DNA from: Adenophora triphylla var. japonica
Lineage: Eukaryota; Streptophyta; Magnoliopsida; Asterales; Campanulaceae
DNA: 64,000 nucleotides
Direction of reading: 5' to 3'
Assembly: GCA_022495995.1 (NCBI GenBank)
Contig: JAFEMH010000522.1
Location: 383,001-447,000 of the forward strand
Shown: one piece after another, positions 45,276 to 56,368 of the stretch
Position numbering within the stretch: the first letter of the stretch is position 1
Layout: each line of letters begins with the position of its first letter
Made by a program: the position numbers and the translations under genes
Notes under the pieces: model-generated
Told to the model about the DNA's origin: nothing
What the model saw: the letters and a program-made list of their open reading frames with translations, nothing else
Databases searched by the model: none

Positions 45276-48200
45276 CTGGTATTGTTGAGCTCTTCTTGGG
45301 GCTGTCACGGATACACATGCCTTTTTTGCTTTGTTCTTTCTTCTCCAGTTTGGTCTGAGGTCCAGTCTTCGGGACTCAATTGATTATTGTACCTGCGAGG
45401 GTCTTAGGCCGTAACTGCTTGTTGGTAGGTAGCTGTCTAAGGTCTTAGGCTACCATTGGTTCTGTTGGGAAGGTTGTGGCCTCTGTCACTTGTCGATGCT
45501 CGCTGGGTGGCTATTCGCAGGATGGTCTTTGCAATATAGGCTTTGAAGTCGTCGGGACCGGTGATTATTATTGCTTGGGTTCTGTGGCAGCTGGGGCTCT
45601 TCTTTCTTTGACAAGCATTGTTTGGGGGCTGAGGCTACCACTTGTTGACGCTTGCTGGGGAGGTTGACAGATGAGGACTCTTTGTCTCGGTTTATCATGC
45701 AAAATAGGCTTTGGAGTCGTCGAGACTAGTGAGCCTTGTTGCTTAAATTCTGGGGCAGCTGGGGCTCTTCTTTCTTTTTTTTCTTTCTTTGACAAACACT
45801 GTTTGAAGACTGGGGCTGCTGGGGCTCTTTCATATGATGCCGATGAGTCAGGGTCTGATGAAGATAATAAAGGCGGGGTCTGCCACCTGCAGGATTTGGA
45901 ATCCCTGTCCAAGATTGTGATTCGAGGGGCTGTCTTCACGATCAAACTACGATCACCTGATTATTGTACTCTGCGGGGGGAGACACAACACTCAAGACAC
46001 TTTGCATTTTATTCGACTCTTGCTTATGCATTATTAATCTTTGGTTGCACAAGTCCATCTCAGCTGGGGAGAATAGGGAAGTGAGGGTTTTGCACGGCTT
46101 GGTGAGCAGATATGTCTGTATCAGTTGCTCTATGAGGGATTGTGTATGGGACGAAAGTGTTTGTAATGGGGTGGACCCTCTCCCGTTATAGGGGAAACGT
46201 ATAAGTGATGGTGCAGCTTAGGCAAGTCGGGGACGCTCCCGGGAGTACTGGTTGCATCAGGTCCCTTGCTAGTGAGGACAGAGTGTATCGCGCATCCGAG
46301 ACAGCAAGCAGCAGAGGGGGGCAGAGAGCAATCCTGGCTTGGCGAAGCCCCAGTTGACAGTGCGAGACAAATCCGGAGGGAAATCAGGTAAGGAGGGCCG
46401 GAGGGATACCTTAACCAAAGCCCCAGCTTGAGGCAATTCCATGCAGCTTCATAGCAGGCAGAGTCATCTTGTGGCCACAGAGGCAATTCATCATTTCAAA
46501 TCGTAGTCAATCAGTCGCTGGACAAGACTCGGAAGTGTTTACGTGTTGGGGCACATCTTTCGAATGATGGGAAATGAATCCCGAATTCTGTGTATGACAC
46601 TCTCGCTTTGGGTTTAACTCTTTTGAGAGAGTATAAGCATCACAAGGTGTGGAAAGTGTATGGAAGCCCCTGCTGACCGAAACGGTGTTTAGCTCTATCT
46701 TCCTATGATGTAGAAATAGAAGACTTGTCGAGACACTTGAAAACCTGTCTTATTCGTGATGATCACAAAGCTGCTTAAAACCCTTTATTGATGTTCGGGT
46801 TAGTCAACCACCAAAGCTGATATGAGCAAATATTTTTTATCAATCCTGAGGAGAAAAAAAAAACCCACTGATATCGAGAATCGGAAGGATAGACAGTATA
46901 TGGGCATGGTCCTTGAGGAGACCAGATTTTCTGAGATTTGTTTGTGATTTCGACCGAACCAGTTAAGGTTGCCTACGTTCCCTCCATAGGAGGAGTTCAG
47001 GTCGCCGTAGTTCGGGCTTATCCCGAATGAAAAGAATGAACGTTGAAATTCGAGGATGTGAGGACCTTCGAGAATTTTTGAGAGTTGAAAGAACGTGTCC
47101 TCTTGGAGTGTCGATGGGAGACACAGATGCGAAGCCCCAGTGGGACGTTCACGGCAGGTGTTTGTGGAGTAGAAATGAAATATGCTCACATGCAACGTCG
47201 AATGAACGGATAGAATTTGCACAATCTTCGATTGATGGTCCTTTGAGCCGGGATGGACTTGGCTCTGCTTCAAGCAATAATCTGTTTTAGATCTCGACGA
47301 TATTGGACTGAAACTGCTATCCGGTAGGAACTGCGACTGGGTTTCAGGGTTTCGATCGGTCTTTGGGTGATTTAGGGTATCATGACCTCTTAAGACGAGA
47401 GGTCGGCTGGGATCTTTGTTGACTGTACCTCTAAAGATGAGAGGTTGGCTCTTGGGTATGTGTTTGGGATTTCTATGGCGAGGGAAATCTGTGATTGCCT
47501 CTTTGCTGCCTCTAAGAATGAGAGGTCGATCTTTTGGCTTTTGGTCAAGGTCAAAGGTAAGGGTAATGGTAATGTCCTCTAAAATCGAGAGGACGGCTTG
47601 AATTGGTTGAGGTAGTGGTGAGGGACATCCATGCTGTCTCTTTATTCACTCTGAGACTCCTCTTTGAGTAGTGACCGAATCTTTTGACTTTCGCTTCTGA
47701 GAGAATCGCTGGGGACTAGGCTCTCTTTCTTTTCTTTTTTTTTATTTTTGCCTCTCTCTTTTTTTTTCAATTTTGTTTTTGAGAGGAGAATTTCAGCTGG
47801 TCCCCAGGATGGATCATTGCTTTCCGTCGTTCTTGAGCTTGGAGACGGTCGATCTTCTTTGAACCACGGGAGTCTCAAGGATAGTCCCTCTTCTTTTTTT
47901 TTTTGAGAATGGTTAGACGGGTTTCAAATATGCCGATCTTGAAATGAAGGGGTATTGTTTAGTGAGGGTAAGGTAAAGGTTTTCCTAGGGGTGAAAGGTT
48001 TCAACCGCAGTTCCCACCGGATGATCCGAACGAGATCAAGTCTTCATTGCTTTGCTTAAGCTTACTTCGCGGAAGATCCGTGCAAATTCATCGAGCAACG
48101 AGACGATGAGGACGAAAGAAAATATGTGAGCACATTGGAATCGAGGTGGGGAGTTGATAAGCCCCACTTTGGGAAGGATATCAGTCGATTTTCTCACTCT

Positions 48201-50016
48201 GATCAATTCAAACATTAGCCATTTCAAAGCGTTAGTCAGTGAGCAGCATGAGTGATCATTTGGAATAAGACCATTTCAATTGAGTGTAACGTAGGTGTAC
48301 TATTAATGTCTCGAGTCTAGCAAGAAGAGAAACAAAGATTTTATCACTGCAAAGCAAAAATTGGTCCGACTTGGACTCGACAGACTCATGTCCGACAGTG
48401 GACATTCTAGACCCTACGAGGACTGATCGACTGCTTCAACATTCGGATAGGAGGAAGGGCATCGTTGCCATCGATGCGGTGAGGACCCTTTTTCAATCTT
48501 TATGTCCTTCACAAATCGCCCTCCTTAACTTTAACAATCTGAGTAAACAACCGGGCCTCCCGCTCGCGAGGAAGAATATCTTCAAGTGTAGCTCGCAACT
48601 CCTTGATGGACACTCCTTTTGCACTCTGCTGCTGACCCATGGGTTATGAGCTTCCAGATTTGTGGGCCATAGTCTTCTCTGCACCGAGCATTTTGGATTC
48701 CGCATCAGATGGACGACTGCTCGGGCACTTGAGCTGCTTCCGCCTCGGAAATATGGACCAATGAGCGCCGGGAATGAGAGCGCACACCCAACTTGCCGTA
48801 GCCTTTGCAAAGATAAAGAGGTGAGAGCGTGTATAAGGCTGAGGATAGAGAATCTTTGAGGAGGTACGGGAGAGGGAAGAATATGAAAGGAGACGGACTC
48901 GTGCAACACTTTATTAATCTTCAGGTAGAAATCGGTGTCTTTTAAGTCCTAGGGTCGGTTGGAAAAGGATAAGCCTTTATTCACATAATCTAGACCTCGG
49001 GGAAACCTAACGACACATCATCAAGAAATACACCAAATGCGTTGTTTCAAAATTAATAATAGGCGACAGTACCTAAACAAAACCGAAGCATTTATGGGAC
49101 GAACGAGCAGCCCCAATTTCTGAAGAAATTTGGGCAGCATAACGGGTATTCCTGAAGAATTTCAAGGAAAAATTCGGCATGACCTCTCGTCGGTGCACGT
49201 TGACAAAGCGACATGATCTCTCGTTAGAACATGTCGTGGGAACGACATGTCCTCTCGTGAAACCATGTTGTGTTGGCAACATGCCCACACGTGCTAGGTT
49301 TGGGGGAGGTACGAAAGCCTTTTAAAAATTTTGAAACAATTCATTTTAGAGTATTTGAAAATGTCGTGTCAAAAACCAACCGTTTTGGGTGAGGTTTAAA
49401 TGTGTGGCGCCACCTATAATGCACTAAGGGTATGGGTTTGACATTAGGCGCTCAAGCGTAGACGAATTTTATGGCCGTCCGCGATGCCGTCAATCGCACC
49501 CGAGGGTTCTAGATCTACGTGGTGTAGTGTGCGGGATGGCTATGTTCCTTTATTTATGAAAATGATTTTTTTTTTATTATTTTGAAAAGGGGTGATAAAG
49601 GAAAATAACACGCACACGCCCCACAGAGATACAGTAATCAGATGATCAAGATATAATTATGGGGGACTGCCCCACATCACAACCTGTATCAAAGAAATAA
49701 AAATCCTGCTGAGTGGCACCTTCTGTCGCGCTACACAGGACATCAAAGGCATATCTTGTCGCGTGACAGAAGGAGTCACAATGCCATAATCTGAACAGCA
49801 ATCAAATCAGCCCCAGCCTCCAAGCACGATGTCATATCTCACCAAAGATCGCAACACACTCCACAAAGATGGGGTATAAGGGGGGAAAGGAATAAAGCAA
49901 AGCACGTAAAATGCATTTAAACACATATAATGTCATACACAAAGCACACACAAGTGAATGGAATAAATGTTGAACAATCACGAAAGTCTGACCCACTTTT
50001 GAAAACAAGTTTCAAG
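45276..50016 (-). other. Internal and leader region of C
   Basis: No retrotransposon domain found. 45430-45850 hold diverged copies of a segment around 'gcttgggttctggggcagctggggctcttc'. 46944-47010 hold a CCTACGT...CGTAGTTC motif. 47640-47905 are T-rich. 48490-48910 on the minus strand contain a short frame ('IKELRATLEDILPREREARL') that may be a gag or accessory remnant, unassigned. 49190-49290 hold ACATGYYCTCTCG words. TGTCGCG words at 49724-49735 and 49757-49768 lie about 250 bases from the PBS. Confidence 0.55.
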
Positions 50017-50034
50017 TCCCCAGCGGAGTCGCCA
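50017..50034 (-). other. Primer-binding site of element C
   Basis: Minus strand TGGCGACTCCGCTGGGGA, one base from the LTR at 50036. Identical to that of B. Confidence 0.87.
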
Positions 50035-50035
50035 C

Positions 50036-51424
50036 TGAATGTGCGCTCGCCGAAAAAAAAGAAAAGGAGTCGCCACGCCGTTTTAAGAGGAAACATTGAA
50101 AACCTTTGTTTTAGAGAGAAAACATGAGTTCGGGGGTCAGGTTACGTGTTGGGAAGAACTGAGAGTTCACCCAACACGCCTCGTCCATAGACGAGTCTTT
50201 CAATCAAACACATCCAAGTAAATCCAAAGTGTGTGCAAATATCGATAATAAACGAAATGTGATAAAATGCATCTTATTAATTATGAAACGAGAAATTACA
50301 TATTGTGAGCCCATTATTTAGGGAGGCCACATCCCTGATACAAACAAACTAGAACAAATTACAAAGGAAAAGAGTCACTGCAGATGGGTCATGTGTGTCG
50401 CATGACACATCGTACCAGTGACCACATGTGTCGCGTGACACAGGATCACTGGGACGAAGGTGTCGCGTGACACATATGAGCCTTCTGCGTAAAACCTTAC
50501 AATATGAATTCGAAATTAACGTAAGCTATACAGATCTAATTAACAAGCTAAATTATGAACGAAAAACATAAACAACATCGAATCGACCCAGGGAGTGTGG
50601 ATATGGATAGATCCACACCCCCTTGGGGGCTCAAACACCAAATTCAACCAAGTCAATCAATATGAGCTCAATTACACAATATATGCAAGTTAAACAGAGA
50701 GATTGCGATTGGGATTCGCATTCGGCATAGCTAGGATCCGACATCGAATCCAAACAAAATAGAATTATAAAATTGCAAGGAATTAAATGAGAGAGAGAGA
50801 GAGAGAGAGCGAGGGGGTTAGGGAATTGTTACCCTTGTTGATTCCACGAATTCTATATCTAGTTAGATATGGAATCCTTCAATTCTTCGTTGTAGATCTC
50901 ACAGCTCTGATCCAAGGGTTCCAATTGGTGTGGGTAGAGAATTGGGTTTGGAAGAGAGGGATTAGGGGGTTGGAAAGGTAGGAGAGAGAGATTTGGTGTT
51001 TGGGATGTTCGTCACAATGCTATTTTGGCAGAGTAACAGTAGGCTGGAATTGGGATCCATTTCAATGAGGGGGAGGGTCTTATTTATAGGCTGCAGTTGG
51101 CTGCCTTAGTATGTCGCACGACCTTACGCGTCCACTTTCCATGCCTCAAGCTGTCGCGTGACACAAGGTGGCTCAACCGCTTTTGGCGCCAAAAACCAGT
51201 TTCTGGAACATTCCGGGAAAATACCCAAAAGGTCCAACAGGTTTTATTCCCAAGGGGTCCTTTGGCATGAATGATGTACCAAAAGGTACTTCCTTTGCGG
51301 GAAACTCATGGAACGTTTCCGGAAGTCTCGGGATAGGCCGGGAATTTACCAAAACGCCCCTTAATGCAGTTTTATTATGTTAAAATGCATCGAAAAGGTT
51401 GCGAATTGGATTGGCGTACTTACA
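50036..51424 (-). repeat. 5' LTR of element C
   Basis: Direct repeat of 43027-44410 with more than 20 differences by eye. Several are clustered, for example around 50517-50525, 50715-50750 and 51025-51045. Ends and all motifs are conserved. Confidence 0.93.
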
Positions 51425-53970
51425 GAAGTAGACAAGTCAGTCTTTAATTTGTCGCGCTCTCCCTCCAAGTTTTTGATCGTGGCTTCCCGCCGAGTGACTC
51501 TACCTTTGAGGATATCTTTATCGCGCTTCAAAATTTGGTTTGTAGCTTTTAAGCTCTTTGATTCATTATCAAGACGAGTATTTTGCTCGCTGATACCCGT
51601 GATAGAAGCTCCAAGCTGAAAAAGGTAACAAGGGAAAGTTAAAAAGCAACAGAAAATAAGGGTAATGTTAATCAAGGAAAGTAAGAGCAACGTACCAATG
51701 AAAAATAAAGTCCAGCCTGACAAGCGGCATGGTCGGGATCCATGTGGGCGACACGTTGAACTTGAAGTTCATCACTAGCTCTAATTAAGGCCGAGCTACC
51801 CAACATACATTCTTCCGCGCTGCGAGTTTCTTCAATCAGTCCTTTCATGCGGGGAACTTTAGCAATCTCTTTACTGAGTTCGAAAAGCCCTGCAAAATCA
51901 ATGGGCTTCGAAAAGTTTTCTTGAAGCCAGCTTGGGGAAGGAAGAGCAGAAGAAATATTTGGGTCGCGAGGAGTTGAAGGAGAATTAGAGACATTGGTAA
52001 GGTCGCAAATTTCCATGTTGGTGGAAGGAGGAATTTCAGTTTGATTGGGCTCAACAACATTTACTTCCAAAGTGGGAGAGTTAGATGGAACAGGGTCAGA
52101 AGGGAAAACCTCAACATTTTCTGGCTCAGGGGCGACATTAGTTGGCGGGATGACATTGGGTGTGACATTGATCTCAGTAGTTGGTGAGATAGAAACTGGT
52201 GGGAGATTAGCTTCAGCGGATGGAGGAGCTGAGACGGCGACAGGATTTGGTGAGATGGTTTCTTGAGAAGGAGGGGCGACATTTGTTGACACAGAAGCGA
52301 TTCTTTTTTGTCGTTTGGCACGGGCAGCTGGGTTAGTGGGCCTAGCTCTGCCCTTAGCTGTGTTTTGAGCTTTTTCCAAGGCTATTTCTTCAGTATCTTT
52401 TCCGTCGCGAGATATTGGCAGAGGAAGATTGTCGGGAAGAAGAGCAAGGGCAATGTCGCGAGCATTGGCCATTTGTTTTCTTCTTTTGTCGGTTTCCAGG
52501 TTGGCGGCTTGGCGACTGTCCATTGATTTGGCACGATGATCTGAAAGCAAATAAAAGGAAGTCAAGAGTTATAGTAATTCAAATGTGAGCTAAAGTAAAG
52601 AAAGAATAAGGTTAAAAAGGAAACATACAAAGAGCAGTATTCATTGCGGTACAGTTACGAGTACCCTTGCAGGACTGGCATTCATGAGCGTACTTGTTGC
52701 CAGAGTGTCGCTCCCATCCATCGAAGTAAACATGGCTTATCGGAACCTGGGGTAGGATGCGAGGCAAGTTGTCAGCGAGACCAACTTGATCGAGTAACCC
52801 TCTATCTCGCAGAATGCCTCTCCAGGAGATGAGAGGTTGGGGTGTATCATCAGAAGAATTTTCGGGTAAGGCAACAAGGGCATGAATGGCGGCACAAAGG
52901 GCAGTGTCGCCAGCAGTAGAGGCATCTTTAGTTTTAATTTGGGGTTTGATGGAAAGGAGGTCAGCGGGACGAGACCACCCAACGCGAGAGACAACGAAGA
53001 GGGGGTCGCTCATCCATTCATGAACTTTTATAGGTAAAGGAGTGAGGACTTTGGGACCTCGATGATATTGAAGGGAAAGGCGAGTTTCCACTATCCCGCT
53101 GGAAAGTTTGTTAGTTTGCTTTTATCTAGGAAATAAAGAAATTAAAGCAGTAAATGTGGGTTCTTTCCTCAGAGCGCGGCATATGGTAATGAAAGCGGTA
53201 ATTATTCTTATGGCATTGGGATGAACTTCGGTTATCATGGCTTGGGCCTTATACAAGACTTCGCAAAGAAAAGGATCAAGTGGGATCCTAAGGCCGGCTT
53301 TGAGTTGGGAAGGGAAGATTACTATGCCCTCCCTCATCTCTCTTAAGTGGGCAAGGGAGGTGTCTCCCTGATAATCAGAAATGCGGTATATTGAACTATC
53401 AATGTGGTAAAGTCTATGCCAATCAGTGATGGGGTTAGGAGTAAGGGAGCTTGTGTCCGGTGTAAGGGAAGATCCCGCCTCAGCATGAGCGGGATTGGTA
53501 AAAGAGGTACCTTCATGAAGATTAAGATTTTGAACCCCGGTGGAAGGGGGATTGCTGGAAGTCGCCGCGGGAGAAGATGTCGCTTGATCAGTCATTTCTC
53601 GAGAATCACTGGAAGAAGAAGAAGATAGGATAGATTTATAATGTGTTCTACGTTTGGAAAAAGGGTCAGCGACACAATGAGATTCGGATGAGTCGCTTAA
53701 ATTGGGGTCATATTTATCTTTGATAAACCTGACCAATTCTCTATGGGAAGTGAAAATATGAGACATAGGGGCTGAAGGGGAAAGGAAAAAGCGACCTTTG
53801 ATTTCAAGGGAATTAATAATTGAAGGATCTACCCAGTTTTCAACCAACAACCTAATTATGTCGGCCTTGGGCAGTCTTGCCCAAGTAGTTTGCAGGCGCC
53901 TATATAAGCCGCCTGAAACTTGACATCTTCCGTACCTAACCCGCCTAGCACAGTTTTTGTATCTCGCCAT

Positions 53971-54655
53971 GAAGGGTAGTTTGGGAAAAATTTTTATGGG
54001 ACAAAGGGAAATACAAAGTGCAAGGAATCAGACAAAAAGGGAAGATCAAAACTTGAAGGTTTAAAGAATGTGAAGGGTTTTTGAAAAAGTTACCTGATGA
54101 AGAGGAAAATCTTGGTCGGAAAATATGAAGAGTCACCGGAAAAGATGAACAGGCGCCGGAGTTAAGGGTCGAATCCTGGGGATTGAGGAATGATACACCA
54201 AATCACTTCCAAAATGGTCAAAGATGAGCAGAATAATGGTCAAGAAACAATTTCGGGGAAGTAATCAGTAAATAAACGGTGAAAAGTGAAGAAGAATCGT
54301 CGGAATCAAGGTGGGGGTTCGCCGGAATTTGGGAGAGCTTGAGCAAGAATGAAGAAGAGTAAAAAGAGGAATGTGGGAAGTAATTTGGGTATTTATACGA
54401 GAGAGGGTTTAAGGAACTGATTGATGTGATGTTTGGGGTAAAAATTTTAAATTTTCCCTCATAATTTGGCACGATTCCCAAATGACGGCTCATTAAAATC
54501 TTAAGGGTTACCAGGAAAGAGACACGTGTATGGATGGGGATTTACAATGGAGTAGCTTCTTGAAGAAGGATCTGTATGTCGCAAGATGGCGAAAAATTGA
54601 ACATCAAGTTTTTGGCGAGACCATAAATGAATCTCGCCATAAACTTAGGGGCTTC
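53971..54655 (-). promoter_or_regulatory. Promoter region of the antisense gene of I, and 3' end of the sense transcript
   Basis: Minus-strand TATAAATACCC at about 54400-54390, about 420 bases before the antisense ATG, leaves room for a long leader. Upstream of it (54575-54640) lie CGCAAGATGGCG, GGCGAGA and TCTCGCC words, the same type as in the LTR U3. The right edge TTAGGGGCTTC is the sense polypurine tract. Confidence 0.55.
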
Positions 54656-55390
54656 TGATGCTGTCCAATAATAACAGTTGGGCCTGATCCAAGTCCATGG
54701 GCGAGAGAGTAGCAAGTAGGCCCAAAATCGAGATAAGACCCAAGAAGAAGACTAAAGCAGAGGTGGCCCAAGAAGGATCATAAGAAAGCGAGATAGGAAA
54801 TATCCCGCTAAGAGTTAGTAAAGGGGGGGAAGACCAAGGCAATAATAGCGAGACATTATGAGGTAAATCGGCGAGATAACGATAAAGGCGAAATTCGAGA
54901 TATTGTGGTAAGGCGAGACAGGCCAAAGGTAACCTTATCCGGCGAGAGAGGGATCCCAAATTGATGTTATTCACCAGAGGCGGCATATAAATATCTACGA
55001 AGTGGGGCTCATTAGACGGTTATGCATTGGGATTGGTGATCACGTGTTAAGGGTTTACTTTTATAAAGGACCAATGGAGTGGTGACACGTGGCAGGAAGC
55101 ATGAAATGTGAGGAAGTCACATGCAAGGCACGAGGGTAGAGGTATAAATATGAGAGGAAGGCTTCATTCCAAAGGTACGTCCATTTTACACACACAGACA
55201 CCTTCCTTACTGTTGGTTTTCCCCTTTATCAAGCAAATTCTTATCCTTACGCCGGAGGGGCTTACGCCGGAGCCGCCCCCGGCTTAGTTAACGTTTGAGT
55301 GTGTGCAGATTGACTGGAGAAGAAGGAGCCGGAGATATCAAATTTGGACTACAACGGTGAGTTGCTGCTTGAGAAAATTCCTGGCAACAT

Positions 55391-55392
<2 letters not shown>
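54656..55392 (+). repeat. 3' LTR of element I
   Basis: 737 bases, six differences from 33628-34364 by eye. TATAAATA at 55143-55150. Preceded by polypurine tract TTAGGGGCTTC. Confidence 0.93.

Positions 55393-55466
<74 letters not shown>
55393..55466. repeat. (AT)37 microsatellite
   Basis: Uninterrupted AT dinucleotides that abut the 3' LTR of I and include its target duplication. The left flank has only a short ATATATA. Confidence 0.97.
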
Positions 55467-55468
<2 letters not shown>

Positions 55469-55563
55469 CTAAAATTGTTTAAAATTGAAAATTTGAAGAC
55501 TCGTCTTAAGTCTTAAGGAAAATGGTTTTCTAAGAAGCATGTGCCCCTCATAAAAAGTATTAG

Positions 55564-56276
55564 TGTTGGAATATTGGGTGAATATTTGGGTGAATTGAAA
55601 AGTCAAAAGGTCTAAAATTGAAAAGACACGACAGTTCAAATTTTTTGAACTGCTCGGCCGAGCAAGGCATAAGCCTCGGTCGAGCATGACTGTCCAGAGA
55701 CATGACTCTTCTGTTAGACTTTGCTCGGGCGAGGCACCAAAGTGCTCGCCCGAGCAACTAGTCTATGCTCGGGCGAGGCGCCAATGGTGCTCGGCCGAGC
55801 AGTTGCTCTCGGTTCAGATTAAAATCTGAACGGGTACTAGATTGAAGGGTTGTGACTTTTGTGAAACAGTCACAACTGATCTGACTCAATCTACCCTATA
55901 TATATACCCCTATTCCTTCATTCAGTCATCAAATAATTCATCCAAGTTGTTTTCAAATCAAATACAAAAAATCCAATTCTCTCTCTCCCTCATTCAAAGT
56001 GTTCTTGATTCGTTCAAAGAGTTCGGTCATCATTCCTTCTTCAAAGTTTGAAGACTAAGAGCAAGTCTGATTTTGGTTCGCCCGTCAAGGTTAGTTAAAG
56101 TGCACACTAACTCTTGGTAAAAAGTGTTGTATCTTGGGAGACATTCGCCATCGATCCGTTTGCAAAATTACGGAGGTGAAATATTGTCTTAAGGAGATTT
56201 GCTTCGGCATACCTCGCTTTAATCTCCGTCGTTTGATTTACGTATTGAAGATTTATCTAAACATATACATATAACA
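55564..56276 (+). repeat. 5' LTR of element J
   Basis: 713 bases. Six GCTCGGSCGAGC-type words at 55652-55800 precede TATATATA (55897-55904). A GTTGTGAC / GTCACAAC inverted repeat lies between (about 55848-55876). Compared with the 3' LTR it keeps about 48 bases near 55660-55685 and about 80 bases near 56060-56165 that the other lacks. Confidence 0.9.
55652..55904 (+). promoter_or_regulatory. LTR promoter of J: GCTCGGCCGAGC cluster and TATA box
   Basis: Perfect palindromes GCTCGGCCGAGC at 55652 and 55789, GCTCGCCCGAGC at 55744, and related words at 55674, 55723 and 55767, then TATATATA at 55897. The 3' LTR has the same order ending at 60269-60274. Confidence 0.62.
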
Positions 56277-56368
56277 ATCTTAAGACAATATATTCAGGTA
56301 TTTGTTTTGATTTTTATCTTATCTACTTCATCTTTTTCTTATTGGATTTTCTGTTTTCATAAAATAAA

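Larger units (their letters stand above)
43027..51424 (-). mobile_element. Non-autonomous Ogre-type LTR element C
   Basis: 8.4 kb, minus strand, LTRs of 1384 and 1389 bases, PBS at 50017-50034, polypurine tract at the left LTR, GAAGT duplications. The internal 5.6 kb has no gag or pol domain. It contains a 30-base tandem array, two copies of the CCTACGT...GTAGTTC motif, and scattered small frames. LTR ends, PBS, 3' hairpin and U5 hairpins relate it to A and B, so it was probably mobilised by an Ogre-type element. Confidence 0.92.
42400..53970 (-). pseudogene. Spliced antisense gene of element I (Transposase_28-like), split by element C
   Basis: Minus-strand gene starting at ATG 53970. Exon 1 runs to about 52629 (donor GTATGT) with one in-frame TAA at 53124-53122. 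Exon 2 is 52540-51696 (acceptor ttgctttcag, donor GTACGT). Exon 3 starts at 51615 after ttttttcag, is interrupted at 51425 by element C, and resumes at 43026 in frame to the stop at 42400. Exon 1 contains a segment like the plant Transposase_28 ('gypsy type transposon') family: 'LRIPLDPFLCEVL' ... 'HPNAIRIITAFITICRAL'. Exon 2 is rich in Pro/Val/Thr. Exon 3 is a long coiled coil followed by a small C-terminal domain. Antisense genes in this position are known in Tat elements; the role is unknown. Confidence 0.75.
33628..55392 (+). mobile_element. Tat-type Ty3-gypsy retrotransposon I with an antisense gene
   Basis: Flanked by the 5-base duplication ATATA (33623-33627, 55393-55397). 737-base LTRs differ at six positions by eye. 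It carries gag, protease, reverse transcriptase, RNase H, a second RNase H and integrase on the plus strand, then tandem arrays, then a spliced gene on the minus strand before the 3' LTR. The insertion C (43027-51424) splits that antisense gene. Without C it is about 13.4 kb. All pol domains are present but four breaks make the copy defective. Confidence 0.92.

Noticed and set aside
44898..45318. Two overlapping repeat-rich minus-strand frames in C
   Set aside because: Direct translations of the 30-base tandem array; frame openness follows from unit sequence.
45300..45322. Minus-strand start 'MCIRDS' with resemblance to a sequencing-adapter (Tn5 mosaic end) translation
   Set aside because: The DNA matches the mosaic end at only about 14 of 19 positions and uses different codons, and the flanks are continuous element sequence; a chance match.
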